NCBI GenBank assembly: GCA_019695095.1
Contig: JAIBAQ010000034.1
Location: 1 to 40,421, forward strand
Length of the DNA: 40,421 nt
Direction: 5' to 3'
From: Candidatus Hydrogenedentota bacterium
GTDB taxonomy: Bacteria; Hydrogenedentota; Hydrogenedentia; Hydrogenedentales; SLHB01
A model generated the notes under the pieces. The model was not told the origin of the DNA and did no database searches. It was given only the letters and a program-made list of their open reading frames with translations. The stretch's first letter is position 1. Every line of letters begins with the position of its first letter. The position numbers were made by a program, and so were the translations under genes. Shown piece by piece: positions 7,364 through 15,569 of this stretch.

Positions 7364-9014
7364 GCTGCACTTCGGCCGCTTTCCCTTGCGGAGGCACGAT
7401 AAACATCGTTTTCTCGTTCTGGTCGAACTCGGGAGAGACAGATGGGCCGCCGGAAATGTCCCAGGAGTCGATCTTCTCATCTTCGGGCATGAAGATCTGC
7501 GTGGGTGCCGTGATGGCCGGGTCTTCGTTCCATACGAAGAGGAACGATCCGGCTCCGGGGTCTTTCCCATAGGAAACCAGCGACCCTGCCACGTGCAATG
7601 GAATAGCGCGGTGCAGCGCAGGAAGATATGCCGCATCTTTGACGTATCGGCCGTACTCCCAGAACGTGTCGCTGAATCCATGGCGCTCGAACTCGCGAAC
7701 CGTGAATTCGGCAGTGGGAACGATTGCTGGACCGGCGCCGCCGTAAGCGCCCCATTCGCCGATGAGAACGGGCATATTCAGTCGCTTGCCCGACTCTGCG
7801 TGCCGGTCGAAGATGAGTTTCACGCGCTCGTTCGACGCGTTCGTCAAATCCGGCGTGTCTACCACGATGTCGTAGCCGTGCGGCGCGTAGGCTTGCAGCG
7901 GATCGCGCTGGCCGTCCGGTCCCATCAGCGGTTCGAGTCCGGTACGAATGCCCATGTTGCATGCCATAAGAGTCTCGAGAAACAAAATGTGATTCGTGTC
8001 GACTTCGCGTATCGCGTTCGCGACCCGCTGAAACATCGGCACCACGTGTGCGCGCTCAAATGCTTGAACCGCTTCCTGCGGCGCATCGACGACCTTTGTG
8101 AAGATGTCGATGTCCTGCAGGCGCGTCATTAATTCGCTGCGCCCTTTCGGGTCCATCCACTTGGAGGCGACACTCAGGACGTCTGGCTTCGTACCATCCT
8201 TTGCGGCCATGGCTTCTGCAAAAGCCGAGGCCATCAGGATCTGAAGATCCGGTATGCCGCTACCTTCGTTGGGTTCGTTGAAGAGGTCATAACCGATCAC
8301 CGTCGGATTGTCCGCATAGCGTTTCGCCACGTGTTGCCACGCCAGCGCAAACCGCTCCTGAACTCCGACGCCGTCCGGGCCGGGTTTGTTCGCCCAGAAG
8401 TTGTCGAAGGACTTCTTCACCGCGGCACTCAGTTGATAGGAGTCGCTCCACACGGCGCCGGTGGTATGCGGCAGACCTTCATCCAACGTGGCCCATTCCG
8501 GCGCGCCATCACTGTACTTCACGCTGAACAAGTCCTGGTGCATGTCGAGAAAGACATAGAGCTTGTTGTCGCGCGCCCACTCGATACGCTGATCCACCTT
8601 CTTGAGGTATTCCTCATCGAATTTGCCGGGCTCCGGTTCCAAGCCGTCCCAGATGATTCCAAGCCGGATGCAGTTCATCCCCCAACGGCGCATCTGCGCG
8701 AAGTCTTCCGGGCCGTGCCAGCTTTGGTAGTTCTCCTTGGGGTCCTTGCTGATCACGGCCATACCGTGCAATAGCAGTTGACGGCCTTCGGAATCGATAA
8801 AGGCGCCATCTTTAACCGACACGAACGGCGACCTCTTCGGCGGAATGACTGCAACGGGTGGTGGCTGTGGTGTTGCCTCCTGTGTCGTCGTTTCGGGTAC
8901 GACAACAGGCTTTTCCGTGGGCGGAGGGACATCCGGAGTCGGCTGAACGGACTTTCCGCATCCCAGCGCTGCCACGAGCGCGATTAGGAAACTGCTGGCA
9001 ATTGCTATTCTCAT
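7338..9014 (-). CDS. GH5 glycoside hydrolase lipoprotein, endoglycoceramidase-like
   Basis: The protein has 558 residues. The start at 9014 is chosen because it gives a clean lipoprotein signal (MRIAIASSFLIALVAALGC, lipid-bearing Cys19); the longer frame adds 18 residues without a signal-peptide rationale. A Pro-rich spacer (about 25-60) is followed by a GH5 TIM barrel. LDMHQDLFSVKYSDGAPEWA (157-176) is typical of endoglycoceramidases. YDLFNEPNEG supplies the acid/base Glu247, and PVLIGEWGAYGG the nucleophile Glu420. A C-terminal beta domain follows. It would hydrolyse a beta-glycosidic bond, perhaps releasing the glycan from glycosphingolipids or related steryl/lipid glycosides, at the outer membrane or in the periplasm. 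Convergent with the methyltransferase; the 3' ends overlap by 26 bases. Confidence 0.8.
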   Translation of the reverse strand: MRIAIASSFLIALVAALGCGKSVQPTPDVPPPTEKPVVVPETTTQEATPQPPPVAVIPPKRSPFVSVKDGAFIDSEGRQLLLHGMAVISKDPKENYQSWHGPEDFAQMRRWGMNCIRLGIIWDGLEPEPGKFDEEYLKKVDQRIEWARDNKLYVFLDMHQDLFSVKYSDGAPEWATLDEGLPHTTGAVWSDSYQLSAAVKKSFDNFWANKPGPDGVGVQERFALAWQHVAKRYADNPTVIGYDLFNEPNEGSGIPDLQILMASAFAEAMAAKDGTKPDVLSVASKWMDPKGRSELMTRLQDIDIFTKVVDAPQEAVQAFERAHVVPMFQRVANAIREVDTNHILFLETLMACNMGIRTGLEPLMGPDGQRDPLQAYAPHGYDIVVDTPDLTNASNERVKLIFDRHAESGKRLNMPVLIGEWGAYGGAGPAIVPTAEFTVREFERHGFSDTFWEYGRYVKDAAYLPALHRAIPLHVAGSLVSYGKDPGAGSFLFVWNEDPAITAPTQIFMPEDEKIDSWDISGGPSVSPEFDQNEKTMFIVPPQGKAAEVQLKMMRKPS

Positions 9015-9101
9015 GACACTACCCCATCGGTTGATCAATCTCGATTTCTGCTCGACACAACCATACACCCTTTCTCAAGACGGGCACTACTCGGATCGCG
9101 A

Positions 9102-10214
9102 CTATCCCGCCGTCCGGCGCATGATCCATTCCAAAGGACCCTGGGCATGGCGCGACCGCCACGCCACGGAGAAGAGTACGGCGGCGGCGAAGTATGCAAG
9201 CGCGAATGCGACAGAGTAGAGGCGCGGATGGATGTATTCGAGCTGATTGAAGATGAGCAGCGGTCCCAACACAAGGATGATATGACCCAAATAATGAGTC
9301 AACGCGAGTTGCCCCGTGTTGGCGAGTGCGCGAACGGTTCTTGAGTCCGGACGGCGTTCGCAGATTATGAGACAGATGAGAATGACCGAAATGGCTGTGG
9401 CCTGTGAGGCAGTGAAATTGAACACACTTGGCATGACTGCATGCCATTTCATAATCGATTGCCGCAGCGCGGGCGCATACGAGGTCATGCGCCAGAGCAT
9501 TTGCTCCCACCCTCGCATTCCGAACTCCGCAGCCAAGGCCACACTAACGGAAACTGCCAGGTAGCGGGCGCGACGCTCGGGATTCCCAAGAATACGGCGC
9601 GCGAGCCACATTCCCAGAAGGTAGAACCCTATCCAGGGGAAGTAGGGGTGGAAGCCGTTGTAGAACAAATTACGCGGGAAGCCCGCGAGGGACCAGAAAT
9701 CCAGATACCACATGTGGTCGGGGCCGTATCCCGCACCGTGATCCAGCGAGAAACGCATTGGAATCGAAATCGCAAGTGCTGCAAGCGCAAGCAAGGGATA
9801 CACGTACGTGGGGGCGTAAATCAGCAGTGCTCCAGTGGCCATGTAGAGTCCGTAGAAGTGCAGGATGTCCCCTGGCCAGACCCGGAACAGTCCCAATCCC
9901 AGCACGAAGATGAACACCGCGCGCTTGAATACGCGCGCACGCGCGGCACTGCGAAGGGCGGGGTCGTTCGATTCGCGCGCCTGTTCGGAGAGCAGGATGG
10001 CCCCCATGCCGGCGAGCGTTACGAACGTGACCGAGGCGCGTCCGTCGAACCGGTCCAGTAGCAGAAGCAGCCAACTCGGGCCGCCTCCGCGCGCGTTCAT
10101 GGCGTTCTTATAGTTGACAAAGACCATTCCGAAGATGGCAACGGCGCGCGCAACGTCCAGTCCCAGAACCCGTGCGCGTTTGCCGGAAACAACCGAGGCT
10201 CGATCACGTTCCAC
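9102..10214 (-). CDS. DUF418/YeiB-type polytopic membrane protein
   Basis: The protein has 370 residues. A GTG start at 10214 has GGGGGA upstream. The N-terminal motif RVLGLDVARAVAIFGMVFVN and the C-terminal GPLEWIMRRTAG are hallmarks of the DUF418/YeiB family, related to heparan-alpha-glucosaminide acetyltransferase-like membrane acyltransferases. Eight to ten hydrophobic segments are visible across the length, with a conserved-type THYLGHIILV near the end. The members' biochemical role is mostly unknown; an acyl-transfer or transport function in the inner membrane is a family-based guess. It is divergent from the large sigma-factor fusion, with about 200 bases of shared upstream DNA. Confidence 0.75.
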   Translation of the reverse strand: MERDRASVVSGKRARVLGLDVARAVAIFGMVFVNYKNAMNARGGGPSWLLLLLDRFDGRASVTFVTLAGMGAILLSEQARESNDPALRSAARARVFKRAVFIFVLGLGLFRVWPGDILHFYGLYMATGALLIYAPTYVYPLLALAALAISIPMRFSLDHGAGYGPDHMWYLDFWSLAGFPRNLFYNGFHPYFPWIGFYLLGMWLARRILGNPERRARYLAVSVSVALAAEFGMRGWEQMLWRMTSYAPALRQSIMKWHAVMPSVFNFTASQATAISVILICLIICERRPDSRTVRALANTGQLALTHYLGHIILVLGPLLIFNQLEYIHPRLYSVAFALAYFAAAVLFSVAWRSRHAQGPLEWIMRRTAG

Positions 10215-10416
10215 GCACGATCCCCCACATCATCTCGCACCCCCAATTGAGTCCGAATGCGGCCGCTAGGGCGGCGGTTCCAGAGGGATTGTGCTCAATT
10301 GGCATGGCTTAAGGCAAAACGTGTCACGCAAGCGCCCCAAGTTGCGACTTATGTAGTGAATCCCGGAAGCACGGGCTTGGAAAGAACTGGTGATACACTA
10401 GAGAGGGATTCCAAAC

Positions 10417-13400
10417 ATGGCCCCATTCACCTCATCCGAATCGTCGGCATTGGCGGCGTCGCAACGCGGCGATCGCAGCGCATACGGACTGCTTGTTGAG
10501 AAGTACAAACATCTGGTGTGCGCGGTCACCTACGGCACGACGGGCGACATGCACGCGAGCGAAGACCTTGCCCAAGAGACCTTTGTCGCCGCGTGGACAC
10601 ATCTTGATCGGCTGCGCGACCCCAGCGCATTTCGTTCGTGGCTCTGCGGGATTGCGCGTAACGTTGGCCTGACGTGGCTCCGGAAACGGCAGAGGGACGT
10701 TCTCACGAAGACCGCCGCGCTCGAAACAGGGCGAGGCGTGGCCGATCCCAGTCCGACGCCGCGAGAAGCGGCAATTAAGCGCGAACACGAGGCTGTTGTC
10801 TGGCATGCGCTGGAGAAGATCCCCGAAGGCTTCCGCATACCGCTCATCCTCTACTACCGGGAAGGCCGGTCGGTAGAGGAGGTGGCCAAGACCTTGGGGA
10901 TGTCCGACGCGGCAGTGCGCCAACGGCTGCATCGGGGCCGTGAATTCCTGCGCGCGCAAGTCGCGGAAGTCGTCGAGGCGTCGCTATCTCGCACGCGTCC
11001 GGGTTCAGGATTCACGGCGGGCGTCTTGGCGGCAATAGCCGCGATACCCGTGGGCACGATGGCCAAGGCGGGAGCGGCCACCGTCGGGGCGGGAATCGTG
11101 AAGAGTCTGTTGGGAGTGCTCACCACGCGTGGTCCGCTAACCGCGGGGATTTGGGCAAGCGCAGCCGGCGGCGTGGCCGTACTGTTGGTGCTGTTGTCGG
11201 GGTGGAATGCGGGCGTTCAGTCCGAACCGGAACCACTGGCAGATTCGGTTACCGAGTCAAGCAGCGCGGTAGAAGTCGATACGAAGACGTCCCCTTCACC
11301 GCCCGTCGAGCATGCAAAACCGGAGCGTGATGTCACTGAGGAGGCAACTCCGGCGGCAACGGCGGTAGATCCGGTGTCCGCACCCGAAACGTCTCCAGCC
11401 TTGAAAGCGATTGTGGTTCATCCTCCGGACAGCCCGATACACGAGTGGGACGGCCCGCTTCGTCATACCGGCCGGAAGGGTGAGATTATTGGACAGATTC
11501 TTACGTTGAATGATGAACCCGCCGGCGGCGCCGAGGTCATGTTCCACACATGGCGCGGGCCGCGTGTTGCTATTGCAGGGAAGACGCGCAGCAACGCGGA
11601 CGGCTGGTTCAGCATTGACCTGCCTCCCGGAAAGTATAGTCTCGCTGCGCAGTGGCAAGGTATGGCTGGAATCGATGGCGGTTGCAGCGCGCCGATCGTG
11701 GTAGCGGAGGGCAGTACCCTTTACACGCAAACGCGGGTCGAGCCTGGGCTTTCGGTGAAAGGCATTGTGGTCGATGACGCCACGGGGATTCCGCTCGCGG
11801 GGGTCATCGTGGTCTCAAGCGGGGGCCAGGCGCTTCGCACGGACGCTGCGGGAAGGTTTGAATTCAAAGCCCTTCACCGGAACTATGACAATACGCTCGC
11901 GGTCGTGGACGACGCCTGGTACTGCTATTCGCATGCGTTCGCTGGCGGTACAAGCGCCGTTGCTCTTGAGCTGCGCGCCCGCGCGGCGGGGACTATTCGT
12001 GGCCGAGTGACGGGAAGCGGGGGAAAGCCGATGCCGGGAGTGCCCGTGAAGCTGGCCTTGTCGGGATCGGGTTTCCAGCTATCGAACTGTCTCGCGATAA
12101 CGGACCGTCATGGTGCCTACACAATCTCGGGAGTCGATACGGAGCACTCTCGTTTGCCCGTCATGGCGCGCAGCAACGGGTATCGGCAAGTCGACGGGAC
12201 CGCGTGGGCAAGTTTTGATTCGGGAAGCCGTACTGCGGTCATCGATATTCAGCTGCGACGAGATCCTTCCGCCAAGTACGAAGAAGATGTCCCCACGTTT
12301 ATGAATGCCTACGCGGGGCCTTCAGACGAACCGGTGGAAGCGGTCGAGGAAACCGCCGAAGAGGTAGTCATGCCGTCGTCCGAAGGCAATTGGATAACGG
12401 GAAGCGTGGTAGACAATGAAGGCGAGCCCTTGTCGTGCGTCACGGTGGTTTCGAATGAGGCGCGCGCAATGACGAATGCTATGGGTGAGTTCCGGCTTGA
12501 GGGATTGACTGAGGATGGCCGCATCAAGGTCCGCGCCATTTCTCGCGGCGATACGGGCCCTGGCGGCACACTCGCGGAGTTGCAGGTTAACCGCGGCAAT
12601 CAGCGCATCGTCGTTCAAACACCCGAATGCGAGGTGGTTGGACAGGTCCTGGACAAGGTCACGCACAAGCCCATTCAACGATTCTGGATCAAGATTAGCC
12701 ATTCAACGGACACAAGCCCGATGGACTTCCGAGTTTATGGTGAAGAAGTGCTGGTCAATTCAGAAGACGGCACGTTCCAACTCGGCGACATTCAGGCGAA
12801 GGCGGGTGTTCACGGGAGGCTTACGGTACGCGCGGACGGATACTCGCTGGCGACTGTTCCGCGCGTGAGACTGCATTCCGTGGGCAACTCAGGCATGGAC
12901 AGCCCGCGTATCGAATTGACAGCCTCGCCGATGCCGGGTGGATTCAATGGCGTGATTGTGGACAGGGCGACCGGCGTGCCGTTGGACGGTGCGCGGATCT
13001 CCATCAATGAGGCCGACGGTGTTGCAGCCGGGACGTTTCCGTACTCGTTTCCGTTCTCCGGTTGGGACAGTACCGTCACGAATTTCCCTGGGTCGCAGCA
13101 CGCCACAACTGACGCGCAAGGCGTGTTTTCGTTCCCCGATTGGGCTGATAGCAAAGGCTGGGTTGCCGTCGAATGCACGGGGTACGGCCGGTACTGGCTT
13201 CACGATGTACCTTTCTCCACGCCGTTCAGACTGGAGATGGAACCGCAGGCGGTGTTGACGGGAAGCGTTGCCACGCCGGTCGATCCGAATGGGTTGGGGG
13301 GCGGCGTTACTATTTTCTGGATGGATGGCAACGAGGCCATTTGGAATGAATGTGTTCCAATCAACGACGACGGTACGTTTTATTGCGATAGACTTGCACC

Positions 13401-13494
13401 AGGGCGGTACATGGTGCATTCGTACGGCCTCCAGATCTGGCATAAGGAGAACATCACGTTGAAGGCCGGCGAACGGCGCGAGATTCATTGGTAG
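10417..13494 (+). CDS. ECF-type sigma factor fused to membrane anchor and carboxypeptidase-regulatory-like repeats
   Basis: The protein has 1025 residues. Residues about 15-90 are sigma-70 region 2 (YGLLVEKYKHLVCAVTYG, ASEDLAQETFVAAWTHLDRL) and 125-180 region 4 (ALEKIPEGFRIPLILYYREG, then the helix-turn-helix SVEEVAKTLGMSDAAVRQRL). A hydrophobic stretch at 200-235 and a clear membrane span at 245-263 (WASAAGGVAVLLVLLSGW) follow. The remaining 700 residues hold several carboxypeptidase regulatory-like/CnaB-type beta-sandwich repeats, recognisable by GxVxDxxGxPLxGxxV and TDAxGxFxF signatures. The predicted topology puts the sigma part in the cytoplasm and the repeats outside. A sigma factor tethered this way could read out cell-surface ligands, or be released by proteolysis. 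A second fusion of the same plan is at 25811-28228. No anti-sigma gene is nearby. Confidence 0.8.
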   Translation: MAPFTSSESSALAASQRGDRSAYGLLVEKYKHLVCAVTYGTTGDMHASEDLAQETFVAAWTHLDRLRDPSAFRSWLCGIARNVGLTWLRKRQRDVLTKTAALETGRGVADPSPTPREAAIKREHEAVVWHALEKIPEGFRIPLILYYREGRSVEEVAKTLGMSDAAVRQRLHRGREFLRAQVAEVVEASLSRTRPGSGFTAGVLAAIAAIPVGTMAKAGAATVGAGIVKSLLGVLTTRGPLTAGIWASAAGGVAVLLVLLSGWNAGVQSEPEPLADSVTESSSAVEVDTKTSPSPPVEHAKPERDVTEEATPAATAVDPVSAPETSPALKAIVVHPPDSPIHEWDGPLRHTGRKGEIIGQILTLNDEPAGGAEVMFHTWRGPRVAIAGKTRSNADGWFSIDLPPGKYSLAAQWQGMAGIDGGCSAPIVVAEGSTLYTQTRVEPGLSVKGIVVDDATGIPLAGVIVVSSGGQALRTDAAGRFEFKALHRNYDNTLAVVDDAWYCYSHAFAGGTSAVALELRARAAGTIRGRVTGSGGKPMPGVPVKLALSGSGFQLSNCLAITDRHGAYTISGVDTEHSRLPVMARSNGYRQVDGTAWASFDSGSRTAVIDIQLRRDPSAKYEEDVPTFMNAYAGPSDEPVEAVEETAEEVVMPSSEGNWITGSVVDNEGEPLSCVTVVSNEARAMTNAMGEFRLEGLTEDGRIKVRAISRGDTGPGGTLAELQVNRGNQRIVVQTPECEVVGQVLDKVTHKPIQRFWIKISHSTDTSPMDFRVYGEEVLVNSEDGTFQLGDIQAKAGVHGRLTVRADGYSLATVPRVRLHSVGNSGMDSPRIELTASPMPGGFNGVIVDRATGVPLDGARISINEADGVAAGTFPYSFPFSGWDSTVTNFPGSQHATTDAQGVFSFPDWADSKGWVAVECTGYGRYWLHDVPFSTPFRLEMEPQAVLTGSVATPVDPNGLGGGVTIFWMDGNEAIWNECVPINDDGTFYCDRLAPGRYMVHSYGLQIWHKENITLKAGERREIHW

Positions 13495-13519
13495 CAACAG
13501 GCACTGGATTGAAGTAGAC

Positions 13520-13549
13520 GAGGGCAGAGACTACCGAGTCTCTGCCCTC
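13520..13549. terminator. Bidirectional-type terminator hairpin
   Basis: A perfect 13-bp stem (GAGGGCAGAGACT / AGTCTCTGCCCTC, loop ACCG) lies between the convergent sigma-fusion and rnk genes. It lacks a strict U-run, but its position 25 bases after one stop and 14 after the other suits shared termination. Confidence 0.7.
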
Positions 13550-13563
13550 TGTCTGCTTATCAC

Positions 13564-13980
13564 TTACAGTTGGTAGTGTCCGGCGGCTTCAGGTTGGTAC
13601 AGAACCTGCTCGACTCGGAAGTGCTTGACTCCGGTTGGCACTTTCCATGCCACTGTATCGCCCGTGGAATACCCGAGGATGGCTTTTCCTACGGGAGACA
13701 GCACGGAAATCTTGCCCCTATCCACATCGGCTTCATTCGGATACACGAGCGTCAACTCGCGCCGGGCTCCGGACTCCAACTCGCTCAGCACCACCCGCGA
13801 ACGCATCGTGACCACCGTGGGCGGAACCTTTTTCGGCTCCACAATTCTTGCCGACTTGAGTTCCTGCTCAAGGTCTACATGGTCCGTCTCTCCACGGAGG
13901 GCGGAGTGCGGCAATTCGCACAGGAGACTCTCAATACGGGCTCGATCCTGTGTGGTGATGTAGATTTTTCGTTTTGCCAT
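13564..13980 (-). CDS. rnk: Nucleoside diphosphate kinase regulator-like, GreA/GreB family
   Basis: The protein has 138 residues, the length expected for Rnk. The N-terminus is a short coiled-coil (IYITTQDRARIESLL to LEQELKSARIV), and the C-terminus is the GreA/B FKBP-like domain (VTMRSRVVLSELESGA, LTLVYPNEAD, ISVLSPVGKAILGYSTGDTV). Rnk proteins bind RNA polymerase in the secondary channel region and compete with Gre factors, but lack the long acidic cleaving hairpin. AGGAG precedes the ATG. It stands alone, convergent with the sigma fusion, with a sigma-70-like promoter about 180 bases upstream. Confidence 0.85.
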   Translation of the reverse strand: MAKRKIYITTQDRARIESLLCELPHSALRGETDHVDLEQELKSARIVEPKKVPPTVVTMRSRVVLSELESGARRELTLVYPNEADVDRGKISVLSPVGKAILGYSTGDTVAWKVPTGVKHFRVEQVLYQPEAAGHYQL

Positions 13981-14162
13981 GGCATTCCACTCCTATTCTC
14001 ATCGACGTTGCGGCATACAAGAATGAAGGGACCGACAACGCCAGCCACGAAGTCTCGCGGAGGGCCTTGTCAGTCCCGTTTGGTGCCTGATTCACATAAT
14101 CTTTCGGAGGCCACAATGCGTCGCGCTAGCAGCGCAAGCGTCAGTGCGGTCACCCTTACTAT

Positions 14163-14191
14163 AGTATACCTCATGCGCACTTGCGTCGTAA
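14163..14191 (-). promoter_or_regulatory. Candidate sigma-70 promoter for rnk
   Basis: On the minus strand, TTACGA (14186-14191) and TATACT (14163-14168) are spaced by 17 bases and point towards rnk. The implied leader is about 175 bases, which is long, so the match may be fortuitous. Confidence 0.4.
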
Positions 14192-14272
14192 CTCCTTGAA
14201 GTGCTGCAAGTTGGCAGTGGGTACGGATTTGGAGTATCGTTTTTGTGTTCAACATCCATGAGGGGGGACGTC

Positions 14273-15472
14273 ATGAAACACACAGTCACTCGCCGTTCAT
14301 TTATCAAGGGCGCCACGGCCGCTGGCGCGTTGGCCACGATGCGTACCGCCGCCGCGGCGGAAGAAAAGAAGATTCAGGGTTTTGACGAAACCGCAACCAA
14401 TGCGGCAGCGGATAAAAAGTGGGAGCCGATCAGCGATCGCAAGATTAAGTTTGGGATTGTGGGCAACGGCGTGTGCCGTTTCGGGCCCGCGTTCTGCATC
14501 CAGGACCATCCGAATGTCGAAGTAGTCGCCGTGAGCGATCTCATCCCCGAGCGATGCCAGGAGATGACCAAGCTCTGTTACTGCGACAAGACCTATCCGT
14601 CGCTGGAAGAGCTTGTGAAAGATCCGGCCATCGAAGCGGTGTTCGTCGCGACCGACGCGCCCAGCCATTGCCGTCACTGTATCGAAGTGCTCAAACACGG
14701 CAAGCATGTGGCGACGGCCGTGCCCGCGGTATTCGGCAATCTCGAGGATGCCGACAAGTTGTTCGAGGCCGTGAAGTCGTCGGGACTCAACTACATGATG
14801 TTCGAGACGAGCGCGTTTCGCGACGACTGTTATGCGATGCGCGCGGTGTACAACGCGGGCGGTTTCGGGAAGCTTGTCTACTCCGAGGGCGAGTATTACC
14901 ACTACGTCGACACGCCCATCGACTCGTACAAGGGTTGGCGCATCGGGTGTCCTCCGCTATGGTATCCGACGCATTCCACGGCGTATTACACCTGCGTGAG
15001 CGGCGGGAGCTTCACGGAAGTCTCATGCTTCGGAATGCCCAGCAAGATCGAGCACTTGGAGCCGGGAAACAATCAATACAAGAATCCATTTGGAACGGAA
15101 GTGGCGTTGCTCCGAACGAGCGAAGGCGGCATGTCTCGCATGACCATGAGCAAGGACACGCCTGGTCTGGGTGGCGAAGTGGGACGTGTGCGCGGCGAGA
15201 AGGGATCTATGACGGGCACCAAGTACGAGGGGTTGGAGGACATTTCCAAGGTGGACATCGTGAAGCCGCCACTGCCGCCCAACGTAATCCCCGGAGGTCA
15301 CGGCGGCTCGCACGGATACCTCTGCGAAGAGTTCGTCACGTCGATACTTCAAGAGCGCCGTCCGCTGGTGCACGTCGCCCACGCGCTCAACATGACTGTG
15401 GCGGGGATCGTCGCCCATCAGTCCGCATTGAAAGACGGGGAACTGATGAAGATCCCGCAGTACAGTTGGTAA
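14273..15472 (+). CDS. TAT-exported Gfo/Idh/MocA-family oxidoreductase
   Basis: The protein has 399 residues. The start at 14273 is chosen because it follows GAGGGGGG and opens the twin-arginine signal TRRSFIKGATAAGALATM (residues 6-23); the longer frame adds 24 unlikely residues. Residues about 57-180 form the NAD(P)-binding fold (KIKFGIVGNGVCRFG, VEVVAVSDL), and EAVFVATDAPSHC with GKHVATAVPAVFG marks the end of it. In most family members that last motif contains the EKP catalytic lysine; here the place reads AVPA, so ordinary dehydrogenase chemistry is doubtful. The C-terminal alpha/beta domain follows (VSGGSFTEVSCFGMPSKIEH). A sugar or sugar-derivative substrate in the periplasm is likely but unspecified. 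Confidence 0.8.
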   Translation: MKHTVTRRSFIKGATAAGALATMRTAAAAEEKKIQGFDETATNAAADKKWEPISDRKIKFGIVGNGVCRFGPAFCIQDHPNVEVVAVSDLIPERCQEMTKLCYCDKTYPSLEELVKDPAIEAVFVATDAPSHCRHCIEVLKHGKHVATAVPAVFGNLEDADKLFEAVKSSGLNYMMFETSAFRDDCYAMRAVYNAGGFGKLVYSEGEYYHYVDTPIDSYKGWRIGCPPLWYPTHSTAYYTCVSGGSFTEVSCFGMPSKIEHLEPGNNQYKNPFGTEVALLRTSEGGMSRMTMSKDTPGLGGEVGRVRGEKGSMTGTKYEGLEDISKVDIVKPPLPPNVIPGGHGGSHGYLCEEFVTSILQERRPLVHVAHALNMTVAGIVAHQSALKDGELMKIPQYSW

Positions 15473-15569
15473 GAGCAAGAATTCTCGCGGGGAGGCGCTG
15501 AGTCGCACGGAGTTTACGAAACTCCTGTGTCGACCGCACAACGTCGCGGGCCCTGTCGGCTCTGCGTGA

